Of a stretch of DNA of 35,193 nt, positions 7,222 to 14,736 are shown in pieces. The notes beneath the pieces were generated by a model. It was not told where the DNA came from and made no database searches. It saw nothing but the letters and a program-made list of their open reading frames with translations. This DNA comes from Candidatus Margulisiibacteriota bacterium (GTDB lineage Bacteria; Margulisbacteria; Riflemargulisbacteria; GWF2-35-9; DYQY01). A program made the position numbers and the translations under genes. The stretch is from contig JAQWCF010000007.1 in assembly GCA_028706105.1 (NCBI GenBank), positions 1-35,193 on the forward strand, given 5' to 3'. Each line of letters opens with the position of its first letter. Positions within the stretch are counted from its first letter, which is position 1.

Positions 7222-8730
7222 TTACAAGGATTTTGGTCTAAAGTACTCTAAAGCTAACATCATGCCTTCCATTGTTGGAATTGACCTTGCTCTTTTTTCT
7301 GGTGGTAAATTTACAGCATTATCAAAGGGGCTATAAGCTACTAAATGACTGCGGATACCTGAAAGATTGTCTGCATCAAGTGAAACTACTTCGCCCAAAC
7401 TTATACCAAACTTTTCTGGATTATCATAGACAGGAGAACCAATAGTCACATGATAGCCACCAAACGCATGATCATAGTAATACGGAGTAATTGATTGCAA
7501 AAAAGACTTACTTTCCTCTAAATCAATTGGTGTTTCTCCTGGAAAACCGTACATCATCAAAACAATACTCACAATTCCTGCACTATAGGCGGCAATAATG
7601 TTTTCACGAGCCACTTCTGGCTGAACGGGCTTATTCATCGCGTGCAAGACTTTTGCACTTCCTGATTCCACACCCCAAGTAATCCAACTGCATCCAGCAG
7701 CAGCTATTTCGGATAATACTTCCAACGTAAGGCTTGCATTTGGCATAGCCATAAAGGCCCACTTCAACTGAGGATGATGTCTCTTCACTAAATTAGCTAG
7801 CTTTTTTAGCTCTGCAACCATTAACATTTGATCGCCCCAATATATATAATTTATTTTATTCTCTCGCAACCACACCAAGCGACTTTGCACATTGTCCCAA
7901 TTTTCATTTGGATGATGTCCAAAATAACTCAGATGACCTGAACAAAAGCTACATTTTCCCCAAGGACAGCCTCTTTTGATTAATAAACTAATAACAGGCT
8001 CGGGTGTTAAATAAGAGGTAAAAACGATACCCTCAGTGCTAGGCAAATAATCTAAATCCCGAAGCAGATTATCCGCTAAACAAGTTTGCAAAACTTCCTT
8101 CTTGGTTCTATATACAGCATTCGGGATATCGGACCATGGTTTTTCTTGTATCACTTGGACAAAACTCTCTTCGCTTTCCTTTAAAAGAATCATATCTATT
8201 GATTTACAAAGATGAAGAATCTCTTTTGGCTCAAGGTGATTAACCAATGAACCACCAAGAATAACTATAGTTTTTGGCGATATCTGCTTTATCCAAGTGG
8301 CAATAGCCAAAGTCATCCAAAACTGGCTGACATCATTACGTTGATGATAAGTTAAGGAGAGACCAATAACCTGAGAAAGGGGCAAGCACTGCTCTAGCTG
8401 ATTTTGCATAAGTGCTAACCACTCTGGTTTATTATTGCAAACATATTCTCTAGCTAATTCTACATACTTAGCTTGCCAACGTAGCCATTCATTGATAACT
8501 CGACTAATAACTTCCACATATTGGTCATGGTCTCGATAAATAATCTGATTTTTTAAGACCAAAACGTCTTCTGAATCCTTAAACAAATCATTAAACAAAC
8601 TGATGTTTAAATCTAATATCGGTTGGCTAAGGACGCCTCGTTTGTTCATATATCCTTGGATTTCCATCAGCATAGAAGGAATAAAGGTTGGATTGGCAAA
8701 AGGTGGAAAAATTAAACGCGAACTTAACAT
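7222..8730 (-). CDS. Cobalamin-binding-type radical SAM protein with CX4CX2C cluster motif
   Basis: The N-terminal half resembles B12-binding domains: RLIFPPF at the start, then IGLSLTYH, and IVILGGSLV, but no DxHxxG lower-ligand motif, so cobalamin binding is uncertain. The radical SAM half begins at about residue 250 with KRGCPWGKCSFC (Cys255, 260, 263), one residue longer than the canonical CX3CX2C. It is followed by typical barrel features: IYWGDQML, GCSWITWGVESGS and MMYGFPGET. I prefer the ATG at 8730 (502 residues) because the family usually begins with a hydrophobic strand before PPF. A GTG at 8763 would give 513 residues, but AGGAG there is too close to serve it. It lies downstream of and overlapping or abutting the Ldh_2 gene, so it is probably co-transcribed. 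Substrate unknown. Confidence 0.78.
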   Translation of the reverse strand: MLSSRLIFPPFANPTFIPSMLMEIQGYMNKRGVLSQPILDLNISLFNDLFKDSEDVLVLKNQIIYRDHDQYVEVISRVINEWLRWQAKYVELAREYVCNNKPEWLALMQNQLEQCLPLSQVIGLSLTYHQRNDVSQFWMTLAIATWIKQISPKTIVILGGSLVNHLEPKEILHLCKSIDMILLKESEESFVQVIQEKPWSDIPNAVYRTKKEVLQTCLADNLLRDLDYLPSTEGIVFTSYLTPEPVISLLIKRGCPWGKCSFCSGHLSYFGHHPNENWDNVQSRLVWLRENKINYIYWGDQMLMVAELKKLANLVKRHHPQLKWAFMAMPNASLTLEVLSEIAAAGCSWITWGVESGSAKVLHAMNKPVQPEVARENIIAAYSAGIVSIVLMMYGFPGETPIDLEESKSFLQSITPYYYDHAFGGYHVTIGSPVYDNPEKFGISLGEVVSLDADNLSGIRSHLVAYSPFDNAVNLPPEKRARSIPTMEGMMLALEYFRPKSL

Positions 8731-8740
8731 ACTGACTGCG

Positions 8741-9850
8741 CTATTCCCAAGGAAATGAAACACTCCTGAGATTAAGTTGCTTCTTCATCGCAGAAAAATC
8801 TCTTTGTACACTCGGTGGTAACGGTATCCCGGATTTTTCTCTTTCTATTCTAGCGATATATTCCTTTTCTCCAGCAGTATAGATTCTGTTTTGGCCTGGA
8901 GCTTTGGCTGAGGCACGAAGTTCTCGAAGGACTTCGCCTGTATTTTGCTTAAAAGTTTCTAAATCTACAAAAGCCTCTATATTGATTGCTAAGAAAGAAT
9001 GTCCTAGCTCTATTGAGGCAGGCTTTCCGTCTTTAACTCCTGATAAACCCCAAAGGAAATTTCCACTCTGTAAAGCTGAAGAAAGTATCTCGACAACAGT
9101 GGCATAACCGTAACCCTTGTAGCCACCCGTATCTTCCCCTATTCCGCCTAATGGAACTAAAGCAGCAGAGCCATTTACTAGGTCTTTTAAAATTTGAGCA
9201 CTGTCTGTCATGGTTTCGCCATCTCTGCCAATAACTAGACCTGGAGGAGTCGGCTGTCCTGTTCTCTCATAATATTCAATCTTACCTCGCTGAGTAACAG
9301 AAGTTGCACAATCCAAAACAAAGGGAAAAGGCTCATCTGTTGGGATGCCAAAAGTAAGGGGATTTGTACCAAGCATGTTCTCTACCCCAAAAGTTGGTGC
9401 AATAGATGGTCTAGCGTTGGTTGTAACTTGTCCAATCATTCCAGCTTCCGAAGCCATGGTGGCGTAATAACCAGCGATGCCAAAATGGGTAGAATTTCTA
9501 GCAACGACCATCCCTAATCCATGTTTTTTGGCTTTTCTAATAGCCATCTCCATACACTTTTTTGCTACAACAAAGCCCATACCATTATGGCCATCGACAA
9601 CCGCTGTTGTTGAGGTTTGCTTGATTATTTCAAAATTAGTTTTGGTATCTAATGTTCCTTGCTTGTATCTATCATAGTAGATAGGCTTTAATCTATTCAC
9701 ACCGTGAGAATCAATCCCACGCAAATCTGCCTCGATGAGGATTTCTGAACAAATCTTAGCTTCTGCTTTGGGTACTCCAATTTTCTGGAATACTTTAATC
9801 ATAAATTCTGCTAAAAAGTCAGCAGATAAATTGTAATTTTTCTCACTCAT
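8741..9850 (-). CDS. Malate/L-lactate/ureidoglycolate dehydrogenase family (Ldh_2) protein
   Basis: This is an NAD(P)-dependent 2-hydroxyacid dehydrogenase of the Ldh_2/MDH2 family, unrelated in fold to classical lactate dehydrogenases. The 369 residues carry family landmarks: EADLRGIDSHGVNRL (catalytic His region, about 42-56), ARNSTHFGIAGYYA, TTNARPSIAPTFG, LGTNPLTFGIPT and GGYKGYGYA. The exact substrate (malate, lactate, sulfolactate, ureidoglycolate) cannot be told from sequence. There is no Shine-Dalgarno. TAGAAT ends 7 bases before the ATG, predicting a leaderless message. A radical SAM gene follows in the same direction. The 165-base gap upstream (9851-10015) holds no gene. Confidence 0.9.
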   Translation of the reverse strand: MSEKNYNLSADFLAEFMIKVFQKIGVPKAEAKICSEILIEADLRGIDSHGVNRLKPIYYDRYKQGTLDTKTNFEIIKQTSTTAVVDGHNGMGFVVAKKCMEMAIRKAKKHGLGMVVARNSTHFGIAGYYATMASEAGMIGQVTTNARPSIAPTFGVENMLGTNPLTFGIPTDEPFPFVLDCATSVTQRGKIEYYERTGQPTPPGLVIGRDGETMTDSAQILKDLVNGSAALVPLGGIGEDTGGYKGYGYATVVEILSSALQSGNFLWGLSGVKDGKPASIELGHSFLAINIEAFVDLETFKQNTGEVLRELRASAKAPGQNRIYTAGEKEYIARIEREKSGIPLPPSVQRDFSAMKKQLNLRSVSFPWE

Positions 9851-10015
9851 CTTCCATATTCTATATGCTGAAATTAATGATGTCTAGACTTACAACTCAT
9901 TAATGATTGATTCACTCTGTCGTCAGGTGCACTCTGTATAATAAAATATCAGACACTTGCATTTCTTTTGCACTTAATAAGAAGACAATAAAATGTACCG
10001 TGACAAAACCTCTCT

Positions 10016-11770
10016 TTACCTTTTTACAATCATCTCACATTTTATACAATCAAACTGTAACTCAAATGTATTCTTTTCGTCTTTTAAGTATAGTGGTTGA
10101 GCTAGTTTTTTCTTTTTTAAACACATCCCCAGCTCATGTAAAACACAGTACCTAGTCCTCATTAAGGGCGCACCTTCATTATATCCAAGCTCAACCACAT
10201 TCTTTTTCTTGCCAAATAATTTTTCCGTTTTAGCATTAGCCACTAATATCTCTGGAACATTATTGATGATTGGCTCTTTTCTAGTGTTTCTGACTGGCAC
10301 TTTTTCTTCTCTAGTTTTTGTAAGTTCTGCTAACAATTCATTACGAGTACGCTTCAAACTACTAAGTGGTATAAAATGCTGTTTATCCAGTTGCAAACTC
10401 ACTGTCTCACAAATAAAACTAGTATTCCCTAACTTATTTAAGGTTTCTGTAATCCTGCTTTCGTAATCTGTAGCGAAACTTTCTATCTTATCTTTTAACC
10501 TAGAGGTCTTGACCAAAGAATTACCGTCCCCATCCTGCACTTGCAAAACATATTCACCATCTGCTTCTCGTAAATCAAATTCTATTAATATTTTTCTCTC
10601 TGTTTTGCTTTTATTGAGCTGATCTATAAACTTAGCATCATAATTTCTAAACAAGGCCGTACCATAAGTAATATCTAATGGTTTATTAGCAGTTAGCTGA
10701 TTGTTTGCAAAATTATTAACAAAAAAACCTTGCTGCTCATATCCATCTAGATAAACTATTCCATCTCCGTTACGCAATTCTATTGCAGTATCTACCCACA
10801 GCTTATCACCCATTATTCTGTCTACCACGCCGACATATTCGCCGACATTAAAGGATAGCTCGGAATTAACTTTATGCTTTGTGTTAAGAAAATACTCAGT
10901 ATATCCACGATTAAAAGTTTTGTTTAAGTTTGGCTCAAAATCATGCTGGATACTACCACTAGATGCTTTATATAAGCCTTTTTTCTCTAAAACAAGATCC
11001 AGCTTTTTTCTGTAGTAAGCTGTAACATTTCTAACGTAATTCACATCTTTCAGTCGTCCTTCAATCTTAAAAGAAGTTATTCCTGCATCTATTAATTCCT
11101 CAAGATTCTCTGCTAAATTTAAATCTTTGACTGATAACAGCTTGGAAGACTGTTTTAAAACTTTTCCCTTACTATCAAGCAATGAATATTGTTTTCTACA
11201 AGGCTGAGCGCATTCGCCCCGATTAGCGCTTCTTCCGCCTGCTTCATAGCTCATATTGCACTCTCCGCTGTAACAAACGCAAATGGCGCCATGTACAAAC
11301 GTTTCTAGTTCTACTTTAGTTGTTTGGCGTATCTCTTGTATCTCAGCTAAAGAAAGTGCTCGCTCTAAAATCACTCTCTTTGCACCTAAATCTTCTAAAA
11401 ACTTAACCTTCTCTGGTGAGATATTAGTAGCTTGCGTACTAATAAAAATGTCTATATTGGGTATATTTAAAGCAAAAATGCCCAAATCCTGAATAATAAT
11501 TGCATCTATCTGAATTTTAGATAAAGCATTAATCAACTCTTCTACTTTGTCTAACTCGGAATTAAAAATAATTGTATTAATCGTCACATACACTTTAGCG
11601 TTATAAAAATGTGCGTACTTAACAAGTGTTGCAATATCTTCGAGAGAATTTGAAGCTTCCTTGCGTGCACCAAAGTGGGGACCACCGATATATACAGCAT
11701 CTGCACCATATTTAATCGCGTTTATTCCACATTCTAAATCTTTGGCAGGTGATAAAAGTTCAATGCTCAT
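10016..11770 (-). CDS. U32-family RNA hydroxylation protein (RlhA/TrhP/YrrO type)
   Basis: The protein is annotated as peptidase U32 in most databases, but characterised members (RlhA, TrhP) insert hydroxyl groups into 23S rRNA or tRNA wobble uridine using prephenate. The U32 signature is present at 156-174: E156, H160-G161-A-I-C164, G169, C171 and MS, with further cysteines at 187 and 191 (RGECAQPCR), which fit the family's Fe-S cluster. The C-terminal third has the extra domain of the long RlhA-like forms, ending MRTRYCVLHELGMCLKKK and a final CIKCEM. At 584 residues it is somewhat shorter than E. coli RlhA. TATACT with an upstream TG lies 9 bases before the ATG. RNA substrate is undecided between rRNA and tRNA. 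Confidence 0.88.
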   Translation of the reverse strand: MSIELLSPAKDLECGINAIKYGADAVYIGGPHFGARKEASNSLEDIATLVKYAHFYNAKVYVTINTIIFNSELDKVEELINALSKIQIDAIIIQDLGIFALNIPNIDIFISTQATNISPEKVKFLEDLGAKRVILERALSLAEIQEIRQTTKVELETFVHGAICVCYSGECNMSYEAGGRSANRGECAQPCRKQYSLLDSKGKVLKQSSKLLSVKDLNLAENLEELIDAGITSFKIEGRLKDVNYVRNVTAYYRKKLDLVLEKKGLYKASSGSIQHDFEPNLNKTFNRGYTEYFLNTKHKVNSELSFNVGEYVGVVDRIMGDKLWVDTAIELRNGDGIVYLDGYEQQGFFVNNFANNQLTANKPLDITYGTALFRNYDAKFIDQLNKSKTERKILIEFDLREADGEYVLQVQDGDGNSLVKTSRLKDKIESFATDYESRITETLNKLGNTSFICETVSLQLDKQHFIPLSSLKRTRNELLAELTKTREEKVPVRNTRKEPIINNVPEILVANAKTEKLFGKKKNVVELGYNEGAPLMRTRYCVLHELGMCLKKKKLAQPLYLKDEKNTFELQFDCIKCEMIVKR

Positions 11771-11779
11771 ATATTGGTA

Positions 11780-11788
11780 AGTATAGCA
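11780..11788 (-). promoter_or_regulatory. Extended -10 of the U32 gene
   Basis: On the minus strand TGCTATACT (TG at 11788-11787, hexamer 11785-11780) lies 9 bases before the ATG at 11770, so the mRNA leader would be only about 2-3 bases. There is no Shine-Dalgarno. Confidence 0.6.
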
Positions 11789-11883
11789 CTTTCTGCTCGC
11801 TGGAGACCCTTCAAGATGAAGATTAGTTAGACAAAAGAGTGAAAAACTTAAGTTTGGCTCTGTTATTGCGTGGATTCCTCTGT

Positions 11884-11912
11884 TATACTTTTATTAAATT
11901 CATTTAGGAGGA
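11884..11912 (+). promoter_or_regulatory. -10 hexamer and strong Shine-Dalgarno of the SWIB gene
   Basis: TATACT at 11884-11889 is a good -10 with no clear -35. AGGAGGA at 11906-11912 is one of the strongest ribosome-binding sites in the window and stands 7 bases before the ATG at 11920. The predicted leader is about 24 bases. Confidence 0.65.
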
Positions 11913-11919
11913 AAGAAAT

Positions 11920-12246
11920 ATGGCAGAAGTAGGATTAAGTAAACCAGTAAAATTAAAGGCTGATCTAGCAGCATTTTGTGGAGCAAAAGAGCTTCCAAGA
12001 ACTGCAATCACACAGAAACTATGGGACTACATCAAAGCAAACAAACTTCAAGCAAAGACAGAAAATGGTAAAGCAGAAGGCGCTGGAAAGTATATCGTTG
12101 CAGATGCAAAACTATTAAAGCTTTTCAACAACACAAACGTAAAAAGCAAATCATCAGGCAAAGTAACTAATTTTACAGGTCTAAAGGCTGGTCAAACAAT
12201 CAGCATGCTTCAACTAGCTTCAGTAGTTGGCGCAAACATAGAATAA
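11920..12246 (+). CDS. SWIB/MDM2-domain protein
   Basis: This is a single-domain protein of 108 residues. It matches the SWIB fold: GLSKPVKLKADLAAFCG, then ELPRTAITQKLWDYIKANKLQ (the conserved R-x-E/A-I-x-x-x-LW-x-YIK core), then KYIVADAKLLKLF. SWIB domains are typical of eukaryotic chromatin remodellers and of chlamydiae, where one is fused to topoisomerase I. Stand-alone copies occur in scattered bacteria. The gene forms its own unit with promoter, strong Shine-Dalgarno and terminator, suggesting substantial independent expression. A DNA-associated role is possible but is inferred only from the family. Confidence 0.92.
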   Translation: MAEVGLSKPVKLKADLAAFCGAKELPRTAITQKLWDYIKANKLQAKTENGKAEGAGKYIVADAKLLKLFNNTNVKSKSSGKVTNFTGLKAGQTISMLQLASVVGANIE

Positions 12247-12256
12247 ATTCTTTTTT

Positions 12257-12290
12257 AAAGAAAGCCGTCGAAGGCGGCTTTCTTTGATTC
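12257..12290 (+). terminator. Rho-independent terminator of the SWIB gene
   Basis: An 11-bp perfect stem AAAGAAAGCCG / CGGCTTTCTTT (12257-12267 and 12275-12285) has a 7-base loop. The stem is followed by a T-rich stretch (GATTCTTTT). It begins 10 bases after the stop codon. Confidence 0.88.
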
Positions 12291-12360
12291 TTTTACCCAA
12301 CAAATATCATTTATACCTAGTTAGCGGGAATATATTAGTTTTTTTTCGATATATTAATAT

Positions 12361-13665
12361 ATGCTCAAATTTAAAATAATTGCGAATAGTTTATTATCAT
12401 CAAACAATAAAAAAACCGATAAAAGGTCAATATCTTTTTCTGATTTTTATAATATTAATAAACGCTATTACAGTACTGGAGTTGGGTTACATTCCTCTGG
12501 TTTTCCTTATGATTATATTAGAAGTAATGGCAGTAAAGCCCAATGGACACAACCGACTGCAATAGGCTTTTATTTACAGTATTTAGTAAATGAAAATAAC
12601 GAAAAAGAAGCGGAACGAGTAATGGAAAACTTATTAAAAACACAAACCAACCCAAACATATCCTGGAATGGGTTAATTCCCTGGCTTAAATTTAATGGTG
12701 ATGAGGTCTTAGCTGAAAGAACAGAAATCGCCTTTGGTGACAACTCTAATTTATCTAAAAAAGTCGCTATGGTTGCACAAAAATTTACCGGTAAAGCAAG
12801 CATTCTTGCCACCCAATTTCTCAATAATCAAAAAAGTGGGTACCAGCAAATGTATGATAATTCGCAAGGGCTGTTCTATGGTGCAGTAGACAGAGAAAGC
12901 GATGTCTTCAATAAAGGTTATCATATTAATAGACTTTTTAATGAGTTTAGGTCTGGAGTTGCTTTTGTTGTCTCTTATTTTTCCATTGATGAAAAAGCTT
13001 GGGATAATCTTATTGTTAATACCCCTAAAACAAATTACATCGATATTGAGGGCGACTCTGTCCCCATTGCTAGCACATATGATGGGTCAGGGTTTCAATA
13101 TAGTTGGCCTTTGCTCAGCGTCCCTGAAGGAAAACTTAGCGCAGACATGGAAAACATTCTTTTTAATGCCCTATATGCCCAACTAGATACCGCCCTCAAA
13201 TTAGGACATTTCGGTGGTTATTCTGCAAGCTCCTATGGTAATTCCGCGTCTATCAATGGATATTCTGGCAAAATAGGAGTACCAGAACTAGCAGAAACAA
13301 CCGACCATATTTCTAACAAAACTTTCTCCATATACTCCCTATTACCATTTTTAGTAATTTTAGAACAAGAAGACAAACAAACATTAATGGAATGGATAAC
13401 AACTTACGCCTCATATTCTGGGATACAGGGACAATATGGTTATTATGATTCAATCCATGCTGAGAAAAATGATAAAATTATTTCAGATTTAATCTTTGCT
13501 GTGGATAATGGATCGATGATTTTACCAAATTCTGAGGGACCACAATTACTGCTGGATTTCTTGGATAAATATGGGAAAGTAGATCAGTTTAAAAATCTTT
13601 ATAGTAAAATAAAACTAGGAATTCCCAAAATCAAGAAAAAGTTACCACTACCACCTAAAATTTAA
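12361..13665 (+). CDS. Unassigned 434-residue protein, possibly an alpha-toroid glycosidase relative
   Basis: I do not recognise a named family with certainty. Aromatic and Gly-rich segments recur in an alpha-helical background: YYSTGVGLHSSGFPYDYI (about 36-53), QPTAIGFYLQYL (64-75), YDGSGFQYSWPLL (about 239-251), GHFGGYSASSYGN and GKIGVPELAE. The spacing and the 'visible TGLP / PTxIG' style motifs recall glucoamylase-like (DUF3131 or GH144-type) alpha-toroid enzymes. Unlike those, it has no signal peptide. The N-terminal 25 residues are basic and polar, and the C-terminus ends in Lys/Pro (KIKKKLPLPPKI). There is no Shine-Dalgarno: TATATT (12350-12355) lies only 5 bases before the ATG. Flanking genes give no functional hint. 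Confidence 0.68.
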   Translation: MLKFKIIANSLLSSNNKKTDKRSISFSDFYNINKRYYSTGVGLHSSGFPYDYIRSNGSKAQWTQPTAIGFYLQYLVNENNEKEAERVMENLLKTQTNPNISWNGLIPWLKFNGDEVLAERTEIAFGDNSNLSKKVAMVAQKFTGKASILATQFLNNQKSGYQQMYDNSQGLFYGAVDRESDVFNKGYHINRLFNEFRSGVAFVVSYFSIDEKAWDNLIVNTPKTNYIDIEGDSVPIASTYDGSGFQYSWPLLSVPEGKLSADMENILFNALYAQLDTALKLGHFGGYSASSYGNSASINGYSGKIGVPELAETTDHISNKTFSIYSLLPFLVILEQEDKQTLMEWITTYASYSGIQGQYGYYDSIHAEKNDKIISDLIFAVDNGSMILPNSEGPQLLLDFLDKYGKVDQFKNLYSKIKLGIPKIKKKLPLPPKI

Positions 13666-13699
13666 TATTATTTACAAGTCGTAATTTATAAATTCAAAA

Positions 13700-14632
13700 T
13701 CAACGTTTAGTCATTAACCAACATTGATGTATTCTTTTGTTTCTAAAATCAAGAGGAATTGTTTGACTAGAGATATCCTTCACCTCAAAGTAGTTTAAAA
13801 TTCTATTCTCTTCTAACTCAAACTTTCTGAAATTGTTACTAAAATAAATTATTCCGCCTTTATTTAATTTATTGTAACAAAGGTTAAGCAATCTAACTTG
13901 ATCTCTTTCCACTTCAAAAGAATTATCCTTCATTTTCTTAGAATTACTAAAGGTTGGGGGATCACAGACAATAATATCAAACATATCTTTATTGTTCTCT
14001 AAATAATATAAACAATCTTGAGCTAAAACCTGATGATCAGTTTCATCAAATTTATTTAATTGCAAATTTCGTTTAGTCCAATCTGTGTATTGTGTACTTA
14101 AATCCACAGTGGTTGTCCGGCTAGCACCACCAGCGATGGCATAACAAGTAAACGCTCCAGTGTAAGAAAACAGATTCAAAACAGACTTATCCTGAGACTT
14201 CTCCTTAACCATCGCACGCGTATTGCGGTGATCCAAAAAAAGCCCAGTATCCAAATAATCACTCAAATTAACCTCAAACTTTAGCCCTTGTTCCCTGACA
14301 GTCTTCACGTATCCTTCTTTACTCATTCTTTCATATTGAGTTGTCTGCCGATAACGTTTCTTCACAAACAATTGATTGTTGTTTATTTCAAAAGTTTTTA
14401 AAATCTGGTCTGAAACTAACTTACAATAGGCTCTTTCTCGATCATGTGTCTCGTCAATCGTACGTTTAAAAAACCAAACAACTACGTCTCCATCATACCA
14501 ATCAACAATAATCGGAAACTCAGGAATGTCTTTATCATAAACACGGAAACAAGTAACTTCATTTTTGCGTGACCATTTAGCCAACTGCTTTTTATTCTTT
14601 AATATTCCATTGGAAAGACTTTCAATATCCAT
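13700..14632 (-). CDS. rlmK: RlmK-like 23S rRNA methyltransferase (class I SAM)
   Basis: This protein corresponds to the C-terminal half of E. coli RlmKL, which makes m7G2069 in 23S rRNA. The 310 residues show an N-terminal RNA-binding region, the conserved LDTGLFLDHRNTR (128-139), SAM motif I LNLFSYTGAFT (152-162), and the catalytic-loop DPPTFSNS (224-231) shared by RlmK, RlmI and relatives. It has no THUMP domain. It is transcribed divergently from the rlmL-like gene that supplies the other half. On the minus strand TGATAGAAT ends 6 bases before the ATG, so a leaderless mRNA is likely. The nearest alternative assignment is an RlmI-type m5C enzyme, but the PUA domain of RlmI is not seen. Confidence 0.85.
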   Translation of the reverse strand: MDIESLSNGILKNKKQLAKWSRKNEVTCFRVYDKDIPEFPIIVDWYDGDVVVWFFKRTIDETHDRERAYCKLVSDQILKTFEINNNQLFVKKRYRQTTQYERMSKEGYVKTVREQGLKFEVNLSDYLDTGLFLDHRNTRAMVKEKSQDKSVLNLFSYTGAFTCYAIAGGASRTTTVDLSTQYTDWTKRNLQLNKFDETDHQVLAQDCLYYLENNKDMFDIIVCDPPTFSNSKKMKDNSFEVERDQVRLLNLCYNKLNKGGIIYFSNNFRKFELEENRILNYFEVKDISSQTIPLDFRNKRIHQCWLMTKR

Positions 14633-14638
14633 GGCTTA

Positions 14639-14647
14639 ATTCTATCA
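14639..14647 (-). promoter_or_regulatory. Extended -10 of the rlmK-like gene
   Basis: TGATAGAAT on the minus strand (hexamer 14644-14639) is separated by 6 bases from the ATG at 14632, placing the predicted transcription start at or next to the initiation codon. Confidence 0.6.
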
Positions 14648-14681
14648 TAGGAAGAATTGTTTATTTGATAATTTATTAACA

Positions 14682-14716
14682 CTCCCTCCCGCTCTCCCTA
14701 TTCACCATTCACTATT
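14682..14716 (-). repeat. A/G-rich tract related to 6222-6270
   Basis: Read on the minus strand it runs AATAGTGAATGGTGAATAG, then GGAGAGCGGGAGGGAG. It shares the GAATAG/TTAATAG/GGGA word structure with the tract near 6240. It lies between the divergent rlmK-like and rlmL-like genes and overlaps the weak -35 of the latter. Confidence 0.5.
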
Positions 14717-14721
14717 AAGCA

Positions 14722-14730
14722 TGCAATAAT
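14722..14730 (+). promoter_or_regulatory. Extended -10 of the rlmL-like gene; decides its start
   Basis: TGCAATAAT (hexamer 14725-14730) is preceded by a TTCACC -35-like hexamer at 14701-14706 (18-base spacer). The predicted start of transcription is about 14737, which is the second in-frame ATG. The first ATG at 14731 would lie upstream of the RNA start. Confidence 0.6.
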
Positions 14731-14736
14731 ATGAAC

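Noticed and set aside
7200-7240. CCAAAA ... TTTTGG as a terminator between the convergent thioredoxin-like and radical SAM genes
   Set aside because: The stem is only 6 bp with a 12-base loop and overlaps the radical SAM stop codon.
9907-10155. 82-codon plus-strand frame in the gap between Ldh_2 and U32 genes
   Set aside because: No Shine-Dalgarno or -10 fits, and its second half is antisense to the conserved U32 C-terminus.
12380-13186. Frames of 61 and 94 codons in other phases of the 434-residue gene, considered as evidence of a frameshifted gene
   Set aside because: The main frame is open from 12361 to 13665 without interruption and has consistent composition.
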